DNA of 64,000 bases from Nitrospirota bacterium. GTDB lineage: Bacteria; Nitrospirota; Leptospirillia; Leptospirillales; Leptospirillaceae. The notes beneath the pieces were generated by a model that worked only from the letters and a program-made list of their open reading frames with translations, was not told the origin of the DNA and did not search any database. The DNA is taken from positions 62,001-126,000 of the forward strand of contig JAJZXW010000021.1 in assembly GCA_021806225.1 (NCBI GenBank), in the 5' to 3' direction. Made by a program: the position numbers and the translations under genes. Of the stretch, positions 35,830 to 46,219 are shown one piece after another. Position 1 is the first letter of the stretch. Each line of letters opens with the position of its first letter.

Positions 35830-36560
35830 GCGAAGATTCTGGAAGGAAAATCCTTGGCGGGCGTGAAGGTCTGGCCGTCTATTTGCGCTATCTGGGAGAG
35901 ACCGTCCCGGATTTTGTCCTTGCGAAAGGGATGGATTCCTCAGGGAGTCCTGGAGAGGCTGTCGAACCTTCCGAAAAGGCTGACCCGGACTGCGAGATGC
36001 TTCTGGCCGAACTTCGGGAGCAGTCCCGAACCTGTACCCGTTGCACACTGTCCTCCACACGGACCCAGGTTGTCTTCGGAGAGGGGAGCCCCAAAGCGAC
36101 CCTCATGTTCGTGGGAGAGGGGCCGGGGGCCGACGAGGATGTCACGGGCCGTCCCTTCGTGGGCCGTGCGGGGGAGCTCCTCACGAAGATGATCGGAGCC
36201 ATGGGTTTCGAGCGGCCGGAGGTCTATATCGCCAATATCGTCAAATGCAGGCCTCCCGGGAACCGTGTTCCCGAGGAGGCCGAGCGCCACGCATGCCTTC
36301 CCTTCCTGCACAGGCAGATCGCCCTTATCGCCCCCCGGTCGATCGTCCTTCTGGGGCAGACGGCGGCCTCCTCTCTCCTGGGCCAGACGGGAGGGATCTC
36401 CCGGCTTCGGGGGAAGGAATCCCGGCTTCCACATTTCCCGGAGATTCGGGTCATGCCGACCTACCATCCGGCCTATCTCCTCCGAAATCCCTCTGCCAAG
36501 GCCCAGGTCTGGGAAGATCTCAAGCAGGTGATGGCCTGGCTCGGAAAGGATCGGCCATGA
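35826..36560 (+). CDS. Family 4 uracil-DNA glycosylase (iron-sulphur)
   Basis: A 244-residue enzyme that removes uracil from DNA. The 4Fe-4S ligands are C70-x2-C73, C141 and C157. Motif 1 is GEGPGADEDVTGRPFVGRAG (family usual GEAPG) and motif 2 is the HPAYLLR segment near residue 217. A non-conserved N-terminal extension of about 60 residues precedes the core. ATGA overlaps connect it to nnr upstream and the lapA-like gene downstream, linking it with mutS in one repair-containing operon. Confidence 0.94.
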   Translation: MSEDSGRKILGGREGLAVYLRYLGETVPDFVLAKGMDSSGSPGEAVEPSEKADPDCEMLLAELREQSRTCTRCTLSSTRTQVVFGEGSPKATLMFVGEGPGADEDVTGRPFVGRAGELLTKMIGAMGFERPEVYIANIVKCRPPGNRVPEEAERHACLPFLHRQIALIAPRSIVLLGQTAASSLLGQTGGISRLRGKESRLPHFPEIRVMPTYHPAYLLRNPSAKAQVWEDLKQVMAWLGKDRP

Positions 36561-36809
36561 GACTTCTGCTGGGGCTCATTCTTGTCGTGGCCGGATGGCT
36601 TTTCATGGTGGAAAATGACCAGGAACACATCACCATTACACTTCCGGGGTCGGGGCAGATCGGTCCCTTTTCGGTGGGGGTGGTGGTTCTGGGTGCAGTC
36701 CTGACGGGGATCCTCCTTTGCCTTTTGGGTGGGGTTCTTCTGAAGGTCGCCTCCAGGCTGAAAAAGTCCCGTTCCCCGGAAGGCGGGACTTCGGCATCCG
36801 ACCCGCCTC

Positions 36810-36823
<14 letters not shown>
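36557..36823 (+). CDS. LapA-domain (DUF1049) membrane protein
   Basis: An 88-residue protein with two membrane segments (about 2-17 and 41-66). A short periplasmic loop containing NDQEHITITLPG separates them, and a basic/low-complexity cytoplasmic tail follows. The layout matches the LapA/YciS family, which in E. coli works with LapB in regulating lipopolysaccharide synthesis. No lapB neighbour is present here, so that role is not shown. It overlaps the uracil-DNA glycosylase by ATGA and mutS by 14 bases. Confidence 0.8.
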
Positions 36824-39383
<2,560 letters not shown>

Positions 39384-39394
39384 AGGAGACATAA

Positions 39395-40561
39395 ATGATG
39401 GAAACAATGCCGGGCGATCCGGAAAAGCCGATCGAGGAGCTCGTCGAGATCCTTCGACAGGGACCTCCTTCGGAGGTGTTGAAGGATGACGAGCTCTCGA
39501 TGCGCTTTTCAGACATCCTGGACTTCCTTTCGGAGGACCGGCAGCTTGGTGAGCTGGCCCAGCTTTCCGAAATGACCCCGGACTGGTCACTTTTCATCCG
39601 GAACTATCTCGAGATTTCGCACGACCGTTTCGACCTCGAGGAGGATGAAGGAGAGGATGAGGCCATGGAAGAAAGCGTTCATGAGCCGGGGGACGCCGTC
39701 TTCGGGATAGGCCTTCTCGTGGATCTCGACCAGCCCCTTTCCGAAGTCCTGACCCTCGATGCCCTGTCCCCTCTGGCCCGGATTCTCGAAACGGCCCTTT
39801 CCGACTCCACGAGGGCCGTCCAGGTCTTCCTGCATCCTCGGGTCCTCTCTTTTGCAGATATTTATACTTTTTCGTATGATAGCCGGCGGGGATTCGTCGA
39901 GGAGCGGATCAACTTCGGATTTTCGATGGATTCGTCCGGCAGCTTTGACGAGGTCCCGGTCATGATGGCGGACGCCCTCCTCGGGGACTGGGACCAGCCC
40001 GCCGACGAACTCATGGTTCCTTCGGACCCGGTCCTTCGTGCCTTCGGGTCCTCCCTTGAGTCGGGGAGGGGGGCGCTGGTGGGCGTGGTCCGGATGACGC
40101 CTCCTCCCTCCGGAGACTGGGGGGAAATCCTCGACGAATGCTTTGCGGGACCACTCCAGGAAGAGGTGGGGGTGGCAGTCTCCCGGATTTTCGATCTTGC
40201 CAGACCGTTTCCGGAGGGGGAGGGAGAGGGAGGACACGTGTCGTTCGTTCCCTGGTCCCTCCTCCTGCCCATGGCGGCGACGATCGAACTGGGGGCCTCC
40301 CTGGCCAAAAGCCTTGACGAGGAGTCGATTCACCCGGAACGCGTCGCCATGACTCCGGTCTGGCGCGACAGGGTGCTCTGGATCGAGGTCGAGGGGCGTT
40401 TCGGAAAAGACAAGCCGGCCAGGTTTCTGGCGGTGGACGAATATGTCGCTCAATTCATGGAACATTACGTTCCCGGAGTCATGGAGTCGATGATGGGGCT
40501 CTCTGTCCGATGGAACAAGAGGAAAGGCGGGGGAAGATTCCTTTCCCTGGGGGTCGTCTAG
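39395..40561 (+). CDS. Large acidic protein of unknown function
   Basis: A 388-residue soluble protein without signal peptide or membrane segment and with strongly acidic composition in its first 100 residues (DLEEDEGEDEAMEE at about 79-92). There are no recognisable motifs; a single cysteine lies near residue 249. The gene has a strong ribosome site (GAAGGAGA before the ATG), lies 11 bases after mutS and 5 bases before the next gene, and keeps the codon style of its neighbours, so it is real. I do not recognise a family. Its place in the mutS-fabI string suggests co-expression but not a shared role. Confidence 0.78.
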   Translation: MMETMPGDPEKPIEELVEILRQGPPSEVLKDDELSMRFSDILDFLSEDRQLGELAQLSEMTPDWSLFIRNYLEISHDRFDLEEDEGEDEAMEESVHEPGDAVFGIGLLVDLDQPLSEVLTLDALSPLARILETALSDSTRAVQVFLHPRVLSFADIYTFSYDSRRGFVEERINFGFSMDSSGSFDEVPVMMADALLGDWDQPADELMVPSDPVLRAFGSSLESGRGALVGVVRMTPPPSGDWGEILDECFAGPLQEEVGVAVSRIFDLARPFPEGEGEGGHVSFVPWSLLLPMAATIELGASLAKSLDEESIHPERVAMTPVWRDRVLWIEVEGRFGKDKPARFLAVDEYVAQFMEHYVPGVMESMMGLSVRWNKRKGGGRFLSLGVV

Positions 40562-40566
40562 GGTCC

Positions 40567-41592
40567 GTGTCCACAAGAATAGCTCTGTTCCTGTTTTTCT
40601 TTTTTTTCGCACTCTTTCCGCTCGGCCCGGCCTGGGGCATCGAGGATGCTTCTGCGCCACTCTTCTCCCGCTCCTTTCCTGCGGGCCGGACAACCCTGGC
40701 GGCGGGGGCCGGACGTCTCTTCCTTCTGTCCCAGAAGGCGGGATCCCTTTACCGGCTCGATCCGCGGACGGGCATGCCCGCCCTCCGGATCTCCGGACTC
40801 AAGAATCCCCGTGACATGGCGGTCGGGCGATACGGAGGCCGTCTTCTGGTCGATCTCGAGTCGAGCCGCTCCCTGCTGATCCTTCCGGCCGAGGAGGCCG
40901 GCCCCCCCTTCGAGCGGACCGTGGGACTCAATCCGGGCCAGATCCTGGGAGGGGCGGACGACCGGTACTACATAGCCGCCCGGGCCGTCCATATTCTCTA
41001 TGCGCTGGATCCCGACCGTTATAGCCCCCGGGACTGGATCGCGGTTGGGGACGTCTTTCCCCGGGTCGCGCGCGGAGTGGACGGACACCTCTGGATGCCT
41101 CTTTTCCGCTCGGATGCGGTCCTCGAAGTGGGGACCGCTCCGTTCGCCGTCCTTCGGACCGTGGATCTTGACGGCTGTTCCTCCCCCGTTCGCGTTGCGC
41201 CCCTCCCGGGGGGAGGGTTTCTGGCCGGATGCGAGGATGCGATCCTTTGGCAGAATCCCACTGGCCAGACGCGGCGGTTTGTCCTTCGGGGTCCCTTCCG
41301 CCACGGAGTCCGGGCGCTGAAGCTTCTCCCGGGTGGACGCCTCGCCCTCGTTCTTTTTCACCGTTCCAGGAGGCTGGTTCTTTTCGATGTACAGGCCATG
41401 AAAGTGACTTCTCAAGTCCGGCTTCCGTACCGCCCCCTCCGCTTGTATCTTTTCCCCAATTGGCCTATTCTTTTCGTGGTGATGAATGATCCGGACCATG
41501 AAATGACGTGGCTTTCCGGGTATCCGCTGACCGAATTCCATGGTCAGTTGGATACTATTCCAGTCACCTACAATTCGAGGAAGAAAAAATGA
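40567..41592 (+). CDS. Secreted beta-propeller-like protein, unknown
   Basis: A 341-residue protein with an N-terminal signal (TRIALFLFFFFFALFPLG, cleavage near AWG). The mature part has repeating blade-like units of about 40-45 residues (for example GRLFLLSQKAGSLYRLDPRTG and GRLALVLFHRSRRLVLFD), as in YVTN/NHL propellers. Such proteins often bind partners in the periplasm; no ligand motif is visible. I place the start at a GTG (40567), which gives a compact signal peptide behind TAGGG. An in-frame ATG at 40510 would overlap the previous gene. The stop overlaps the fabI ATG (ATGA). Confidence 0.75.
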   Translation: MSTRIALFLFFFFFALFPLGPAWGIEDASAPLFSRSFPAGRTTLAAGAGRLFLLSQKAGSLYRLDPRTGMPALRISGLKNPRDMAVGRYGGRLLVDLESSRSLLILPAEEAGPPFERTVGLNPGQILGGADDRYYIAARAVHILYALDPDRYSPRDWIAVGDVFPRVARGVDGHLWMPLFRSDAVLEVGTAPFAVLRTVDLDGCSSPVRVAPLPGGGFLAGCEDAILWQNPTGQTRRFVLRGPFRHGVRALKLLPGGRLALVLFHRSRRLVLFDVQAMKVTSQVRLPYRPLRLYLFPNWPILFVVMNDPDHEMTWLSGYPLTEFHGQLDTIPVTYNSRKKK

Positions 41593-42410
41593 CATCCTCC
41601 TCTTCTGGCATCCTCACATCGTCCCCATCGCTCCTTTCCGGCCGTCACGTCCTTGTCACGGGGGTCGCCAACCGCTGGTCGATCGCTTGGGCTGTTGTCC
41701 AGTCGGTGCTCCGGAACGGGGGGCGGGTGACCCTCACCTATCTGGGGGAGTCCCAGAAGGCCACCATCGGCAAGCTGCTGGAAGAACTTCCTGAGGAACA
41801 CCGCGGGAGTCTGCTCCTGCCACTCGACGTGCGAAACGACGACGAAGTGGCGTCGGTGGCCGAAAGGCTCAGGTCCGAAGGAATCACGCTGGACGGATTG
41901 GTGCACAGCATCGCCTTCGCGAAAAGAGAGGAGCTGGACGGGGCCTTTCTGGGGACGAGCCGCGAGGGGTTCCTCCTCGCGCAGGAGATCAGCGCTTTCT
42001 CCCTTGTCGTTCTTTGCCGGGCCTTCGCTCCGCTCATGCGCTCCGGTTCTTCGGTTGTCGCCATGACCTATCTGGGATCGGAACGGATCGTCCCCCACTA
42101 CAACGTCATGGGGGCAGCCAAGGCGGCCCTCGAGGCCTCGGTCCGCTATCTGGCCTACGATCTTGGAGCCTCCGGGATCAGGGTCAACGCCGTCAGCGCC
42201 GGTCCGATCAAAACGGCTTCCGGTCGCGCCATCAAGGGCTTCGTCGACATGCAGAAGGCGGTGTCGGACCGAGCCCCCCTGAAGGGTCAGGATCTGACGT
42301 CGGAGGAGGTGGGTGATGCCACCGCGGCCCTGCTTTCTCCCCTGATGAGGGCTGTGACGGGCGAGGTGCTGTTCGTGGATCTGGGATACCGCCAGATGGG
42401 AATGTTCTGA
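41589..42410 (+). CDS. fabI: Enoyl-[acyl-carrier-protein] reductase (NADH), FabI type
   Basis: A 273-residue short-chain dehydrogenase that performs the last reduction of fatty acid elongation. Key residues by pattern are Y161 and Y171 with K178 in TYLGSERIVPHYNVMGAAK, the same Y-x9-Y-x6-K arrangement as E. coli FabI. The cofactor segment is VTGVANRWSIAWA. The N-terminal 17 residues are a serine-rich extension. The start ATG lies in an ATGA overlap with the propeller gene and has GAGGAAG 6 bases upstream. A 110-base gap separates it from the Rieske gene. Confidence 0.96.
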   Translation: MTSSSSGILTSSPSLLSGRHVLVTGVANRWSIAWAVVQSVLRNGGRVTLTYLGESQKATIGKLLEELPEEHRGSLLLPLDVRNDDEVASVAERLRSEGITLDGLVHSIAFAKREELDGAFLGTSREGFLLAQEISAFSLVVLCRAFAPLMRSGSSVVAMTYLGSERIVPHYNVMGAAKAALEASVRYLAYDLGASGIRVNAVSAGPIKTASGRAIKGFVDMQKAVSDRAPLKGQDLTSEEVGDATAALLSPLMRAVTGEVLFVDLGYRQMGMF

Positions 42411-42520
42411 GATCATATTCGAGGAGATGATTCGAGGGCTTCTCCTGTCGGCTCTTTGCCGCGAAGCTCCGATGAGTGTGGCCCTCGGAAGGAGATGATC
42501 GCGCAAAACGGGAGACTCTC

Positions 42521-43453
42521 ATGGGCGAAGAAGTGACGTACAGGGTCGGCATTCCTGTTCTTGGGCTCCGGGGGGAAACTCTCGGGCGTCTTGAGAAAAT
42601 TCTTTTTTCCGAATCCCGTCACCTTGTGACGGGTCTGGTTGTCCGATCCCTCGAATCCCTCCACATGATACCCCTCGAAAAGGTCACGTCCGTGAGCGGG
42701 ACGGAGATACGCACCACACTGACCGAACAGGACATTCGCCAGTCTTCGGTCTTCGACCCGACGCAATATGAAGAAGTTCCTCCCTGGTTTTTCCCCCCGG
42801 GTCACCACATCGAGCTCGGAGCCCTCGTCACGATCAAGCCTCTCGACATCCGTGAGCAGGGAGAGGAGGCGTGCCGGTCGAGGCGGGCCTTCATGGCCAA
42901 GTCGGTCGCACTCCTGGCAACGGCGATCGGCGTAAGCCTCGTCGTCCCGATCGGCGGATACATCATGGCGGCCGCCACCACACCCGTCACTGACAACTGG
43001 CGGAATCTTGGGGTCAAGCTCCAGGACCTTCCGCTGGATGAGCCTGTCCAGGAATCCTTCCGGGCCGTCTCGGTCAGCGGATGGATGCGGGTTCCCGAAG
43101 AACGGTCCGTCTGGCTTATCCGCCACTCCGGAGCCGCCGATCCCTGGTCCGAGTCGGAGGATCAGAAGAAGAATCTCGATTCCCCTCTTGAAAAAAATGA
43201 TTCCGATCCACGGCTGACGGTTCTCTCCCCGATCTGTCCCCATCTCGGATGCGAGCCGCAGTGGCACAAGGGGCAGAAGCTCTTCATCTGTCCCTGCCAC
43301 CATTCGATATACCAGTTGAACGGGAACCGGATCGGGGGGCCGGCCCCTCGCCCGATGGACCAGCTTCCGGTCCGCATCGCTCCCGATGGATCCATATCGG
43401 TCATCTACGAGCAGTTTGCCATTGGAATCGCGGCCAAGGTTCGCCTGGCCTGA
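42521..43453 (+). CDS. PRC-barrel / Rieske iron-sulphur fusion protein (cytochrome bc complex)
   Basis: A 310-residue protein with an unusual architecture. Residues 4-65 form a PRC-barrel-like domain (VTYRVGIPVLGLRGETLG...MIPLEKV), followed by a linker. A twin-arginine-like motif S-R-R-A-F-M-A-K at 120-127 precedes a membrane segment (128-151). The C-terminal Rieske domain has C239-P-H241-L-G-C244 and C257-P-C259-H260. Ligands are therefore C239, H241, C257 and H260, with the C244-C259 disulphide. Topology by inference: PRC domain in the cytoplasm, Rieske domain outside. It passes electrons from quinol at the cytochrome b Qo site. The cytochrome b gene follows after 17 bases. The ATG has GGGAG 6 bases upstream. 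Confidence 0.92.
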   Translation: MGEEVTYRVGIPVLGLRGETLGRLEKILFSESRHLVTGLVVRSLESLHMIPLEKVTSVSGTEIRTTLTEQDIRQSSVFDPTQYEEVPPWFFPPGHHIELGALVTIKPLDIREQGEEACRSRRAFMAKSVALLATAIGVSLVVPIGGYIMAAATTPVTDNWRNLGVKLQDLPLDEPVQESFRAVSVSGWMRVPEERSVWLIRHSGAADPWSESEDQKKNLDSPLEKNDSDPRLTVLSPICPHLGCEPQWHKGQKLFICPCHHSIYQLNGNRIGGPAPRPMDQLPVRIAPDGSISVIYEQFAIGIAAKVRLA

Positions 43454-43470
43454 GGGAAGGAGCGATATTC

Positions 43471-44841
43471 ATGGGTCAGAAAATAATCGAATATCTTGAC
43501 GAGCGGGTCCGGATCCGCGCACTCATGAGCTTTCTTTTGAACGAGCCGATGCCTGGCGGGTCCCGGTGGGCCTACATTCCGGGCTCCATGGTCCTGTTCG
43601 TGCTGATCCAGCAGTTCATCACCGGCATGATGCTGGCCTTCTATTACGGAGGAACCCCTGACCACGCGTGGGACAGCGTCAACTACATCGACCACCTCAC
43701 CTACCAGGGGGTGCCGGTCGGCCGTCTGATCAGGGGCATCCACTACTGGGGCTCCTCGATCATGGTCATTGCCGTGGGAATCCATCTTCTGCAGGTATTT
43801 CTCTGGGGCGCTTACAAGAGGCCCCGGGAGATCATGTGGCTGGTCGGAACGGTCTTGCTCGCCCTCACGATGACGGCGGCCTTCTCGGGATATCTGCTTC
43901 CCTGGGACGAGCGGGCCTACTGGGGGACGATCGTCGGAACCAACATGATCGGTCTCGTCCCTCTCGTCGGGGAGGCCATCAAGGACGCCATCCGCGGCGG
44001 AGTGGGGCTCGGAGCCCTGACCCTTTCCCATTTTTTCACGATTCACACCATGATTCTTCCGACGCTCTTCATCATTTTAGTGATGCTCCACATGGTGATC
44101 TTCCGGCGGGTGGGGCCGGCCGGGCCCTTTTCTGGAACGCCGGAACAGAACGAGGCGACGAAGGACACCTTTTACCCCCGCCAGGTCCTGATGGACTCTC
44201 TCGGAATGATGGGTGTTTTTATCCTGATACTGCTCCTCGCGGTCCTTCGCCCCCCCGGACTCGAGTCGGTGGCAAATCCCTCCAACGCGGCCTACAGTCC
44301 CACTCCGGCCTGGTACTTCGACTGGATATTCCAGCTTCTGAAGATGATCCGCCCCGAGATCGTGGGAGTCGTGGGCCTGCCGGTTCTGATCGCGGTGGTC
44401 CTCATTTTTCTGCCCTTTTTGGACAAGAAGCCGGTCCGCTCGCCCTTCCGGAGGCCCTTCTCCGTCCTGTCGGCCCTGACGGTCCTGGTGTCGATGCTGG
44501 TGCTGTCCCTGATGGCGGAAAACGGATACAAGAAGCTTGTGGATGTGGACAGGGCCGCCATGGTGCAGGGGCAGGTCGTTTTCAACCAGTCCGGCTGTAT
44601 CGGATGTCATACCGTTTTTGAAAAGGGAGGGAAAATCGGGCCGGATCTTTCGGAAGAGGGGCTCGTGGGCCACTCCGTCCATTGGCTGACGGTTCAGTTC
44701 GTGAATTCGAAGGCGCACTTTCCGGGATCCATCATGCCGGATTTCACCTATCTGACGAAACAGCAGCAATACGACTTGGCCATGTATATTTCTTCGCTGG
44801 GACGGATGGGATGGCCTGATCCGACGAAGGCGCAACCGTAA
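43471..44841 (+). CDS. Cytochrome b fused to a C-terminal c-type cytochrome domain
   Basis: A 456-residue quinol-oxidising subunit. The b6-like N-terminal core has haem ligands H91/H105 and H192/H207, with the 13- and 14-residue spacings of b6-type proteins. A subunit-IV-like part (about 215-350) contains the Qo motif as P279-A-W-Y282, lacking the usual glutamate of PEWY. A C-terminal monohaem c domain has C376-I-G-C379-H380, with M422 in SIMPDF as likely sixth ligand. With the adjacent Rieske protein it would form a two-gene quinol-cytochrome c oxidoreductase. AAGGAG lies 9 bases before the ATG. Frame-open sequence upstream is inside the Rieske gene and not part of the protein. Confidence 0.93.
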   Translation: MGQKIIEYLDERVRIRALMSFLLNEPMPGGSRWAYIPGSMVLFVLIQQFITGMMLAFYYGGTPDHAWDSVNYIDHLTYQGVPVGRLIRGIHYWGSSIMVIAVGIHLLQVFLWGAYKRPREIMWLVGTVLLALTMTAAFSGYLLPWDERAYWGTIVGTNMIGLVPLVGEAIKDAIRGGVGLGALTLSHFFTIHTMILPTLFIILVMLHMVIFRRVGPAGPFSGTPEQNEATKDTFYPRQVLMDSLGMMGVFILILLLAVLRPPGLESVANPSNAAYSPTPAWYFDWIFQLLKMIRPEIVGVVGLPVLIAVVLIFLPFLDKKPVRSPFRRPFSVLSALTVLVSMLVLSLMAENGYKKLVDVDRAAMVQGQVVFNQSGCIGCHTVFEKGGKIGPDLSEEGLVGHSVHWLTVQFVNSKAHFPGSIMPDFTYLTKQQQYDLAMYISSLGRMGWPDPTKAQP

Positions 44842-44852
44842 CATTGGGGGAA

Positions 44853-44872
44853 GGAGGCCGTTCCCGGCCTCC
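44853..44872. terminator. Strong hairpin between convergent genes
   Basis: A perfect 8-bp stem (GGAGGCCG with CGGCCTCC) closes a TTCC tetraloop between the cytochrome b stop and the stop of the minus-strand glutaredoxin-like gene. No T-run follows on either strand, so termination is inferred from position and stem strength only. Confidence 0.45.
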
Positions 44873-44902
44873 CCCGGACTTGGTCCTGTGGTCCGGTCTC
44901 CT

Positions 44903-45154
44903 CTATCGGGAGGATTTGAGAAGGGTCATGGCCCGCTGCTTTTCGGGGACCCCGACGAAATAGGGGCGGTCGTTGACGAGTGAGGTCGGGACCGATTTGA
45001 TGTTGTACCGTTCCGCCAATTCTTTGCCCCGAGGGCTGTCGATGTCGATCTCTTCGTAATTGAAAGGGACTTCCTGCCGAAGACGGTTCCAGAAACTTTT
45101 GGCGGCGGGGCAGGATGGGCACCAGCTTGCATAGATCAGTTTGACTTTGGCCAC
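44903..45154 (-). CDS. Glutaredoxin/thioredoxin-like small redox protein
   Basis: An 83-residue thioredoxin-fold protein. The active site is C12-P-S-C15 in IYASWCPSCPAAKSF, followed by IDIDSPRGKELAERYNIKSVPTSLV with the cis-proline (KSVPT). There is no signal peptide, so it should be cytoplasmic. The start is GTG with GGGAG 8 bases upstream; the frame is open further 5' without a better start. The closest family is the mini-glutaredoxin/NrdH-like group. Possible substrates are unknown. Confidence 0.85.
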   Translation of the reverse strand: MAKVKLIYASWCPSCPAAKSFWNRLRQEVPFNYEEIDIDSPRGKELAERYNIKSVPTSLVNDRPYFVGVPEKQRAMTLLKSSR

Positions 45155-45197
45155 GGCCGACTCCCTGGTGTTTAAAGAGTGATGTGATACCTCTATC

Positions 45198-45205
45198 ATT
45201 ATAAT
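45198..45205. promoter_or_regulatory. Bidirectional -10 boxes between divergent genes
   Basis: The sequence ATTATAAT gives a perfect TATAAT on the plus strand (45200-45205, followed by GG) and on the minus strand (45203-45198). It lies between the minus-strand redox gene and the plus-strand gene at 45263. Convincing -35 boxes were not found on either strand. Confidence 0.4.
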
Positions 45206-45262
45206 GGGTTCGGCACCGGTGATCCACGGGGGACCGATCCGGTGAAAAAGAAAGGGGGACCG

Positions 45263-45448
45263 ATGGATTATACGGCGATGGTCTGGGGCGGAGCGGGAGG
45301 CGCAGCTTTCGGATATCTTCTGAGTTCCTTTTTGACCCGGGACGGATGTGGTGCCGTTGTCTGCCGCATCAACAGAAGTCCGAGGGTGGCGACGGTCTAC
45401 TATGCCGTGATTGGTGCGAGTCTGGGGTTGACCCTCCATGTCTTCTAG
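45263..45448 (+). CDS. Small two-segment membrane protein with two cysteines
   Basis: A 61-residue protein. The first membrane segment (about 4-22, glycine/alanine-rich GGAGGAAFGYLL) and the second (about 43-60) flank a loop with C28 and C33 (DGCGAVVCRINRSP). The ATG at 45263 follows GGGGGA; an in-frame GTG at 45242 is an alternative. It overlaps ridA by 11 bases. The layout, with cysteines in a short loop between two glycine-rich helices, resembles small DUF6132-type membrane proteins, but I cannot confirm membership. Confidence 0.65.
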   Translation: MDYTAMVWGGAGGAAFGYLLSSFLTRDGCGAVVCRINRSPRVATVYYAVIGASLGLTLHVF

Positions 45449-45848
45449 CAGAGGGAAGGATCGCAGGGTCGTGGCAGCGCCTCCCGGAGCGCCCCCTCCC
45501 GTCGGTCCTTACAGTCCGGGAATCGAGGCAGGAGGGTGGCTTTTCCTGTCGGGGCAGATTGCCCTTGATACCGAAGGCCGGGTCGTTCCTGGAGGTGTAG
45601 AGGCCGAAGCCAGGGTGATCTTTGACCGGTTGGGAAAGATGTTGGCCCAGGCGGGGTATCGTCCTTCAGATGTCGTGAAGCTGACGCTCTATCTGACGGA
45701 TCTTTCGGCCTTCCAGACGGTGAACGAGGCGTGCGCTTCCTTTTTCGGGGAACCTTATCCGGCAAGGACGACCGTCGGAGTGGCAGCGCTTCCGAAGGGG
45801 GTCGGACTCGAGGTGGACGTCATCGCATGGAAGGATGGAGAGAGGTAG
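45438..45848 (+). CDS. ridA: RidA/YjgF family enamine-imine deaminase
   Basis: A 136-residue protein of the family that hydrolyses reactive 2-aminoacrylate produced by PLP enzymes. Core segments are PPPVGPYSPGI, LFLSGQIALDTEG, VVKLTLYLTDLSAF and a closing PYPARTTVGVAALPKGVGLEVDVIA. The conserved arginine (PARTTV) that binds the carboxylate is present, as is a C-terminal glutamate. A short N-terminal extension overlaps the preceding small membrane protein gene. It converges on rpmB. Confidence 0.93.
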   Translation: MSSSRGKDRRVVAAPPGAPPPVGPYSPGIEAGGWLFLSGQIALDTEGRVVPGGVEAEARVIFDRLGKMLAQAGYRPSDVVKLTLYLTDLSAFQTVNEACASFFGEPYPARTTVGVAALPKGVGLEVDVIAWKDGER

Positions 45849-45856
45849 GGGATGCC

Positions 45857-45888
45857 CCCTTTCGGTCCTCTTTTCAGGGCCGAAAGGG
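45857..45888. terminator. Hairpin between ridA and rpmB
   Basis: A perfect 9-bp stem (CCCTTTCGG with CCGAAAGGG), extendable by CCT/AGG, lies between the convergent ridA and rpmB stops. No T-run follows directly on either strand. Confidence 0.5.
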
Positions 45889-45898
45889 AGAGTTGAAA

Positions 45899-46090
45899 CT
45901 AGATCGCCTTCTGGACCTTGCCGCTCCGGATGCAGCGGGTGCACACACGGACACGTCTGGGCTGCCCTTCGACGATGGCCCGGACGGTCTGCAGATTGGG
46001 CTTGAAGAACCTTTTGGATACGCGATGAGAGTGGCTGATCTGATTGCCGACCGCCTTCGCCTTGCCACATACGAAACAGGATGCTGCCAT
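45899..46090 (-). CDS. rpmB: 50S ribosomal protein bL28, zinc-ribbon form
   Basis: A 63-residue protein with the L28 pattern CGKAKAVGNQISHSHRVSKR and RVRVCTRCIRSGKV. It carries four cysteines (C5, C8, C50, C53), the zinc-binding C+ form. The ATG at 46090 (MAASCF) is chosen because GGGG lies just upstream; an earlier in-frame ATG at 46102 lacks a ribosome site. A promoter is visible at 46132-46161. Confidence 0.94.
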   Translation of the reverse strand: MAASCFVCGKAKAVGNQISHSHRVSKRFFKPNLQTVRAIVEGQPRRVRVCTRCIRSGKVQKAI

Positions 46091-46131
46091 TTTCGCCCCC
46101 ATTGAAAGTCATTGGAATGAACCATTCGTGC

Positions 46132-46161
46132 ATTTTAACTGAATCCTGTCCTGCAAATCAA
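46132..46161 (-). promoter_or_regulatory. Promoter of rpmB
   Basis: On the minus strand TTGATT (46161-46156) and TAAAAT (46137-46132) are 18 bases apart, about 40 bases before the rpmB ATG. Confidence 0.55.
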
Positions 46162-46175
46162 CCCGGTCCGGCTCC

Positions 46176-46204
46176 CGGACAAGGGGCGGCGCTCCTGCTA
46201 TAAT
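46176..46204 (+). promoter_or_regulatory. Promoter of recG with extended -10
   Basis: CGGACA (46176-46181), a 17-base spacer and TGC-TATAAT (-10 at 46199-46204, preceded by an extended TGN) are seen. The predicted start near 46211 leaves only about 9 bases before the recG ATG and no ribosome site, so the mRNA may be nearly leaderless. Confidence 0.65.
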
Positions 46205-46219
46205 GGCCGGGAATCAGCC

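Noticed and set aside
44853-44872. Perfect hairpin as an RNA gene or riboswitch
   Set aside because: It lies between two convergent stop codons, so a terminator-like role is simpler.
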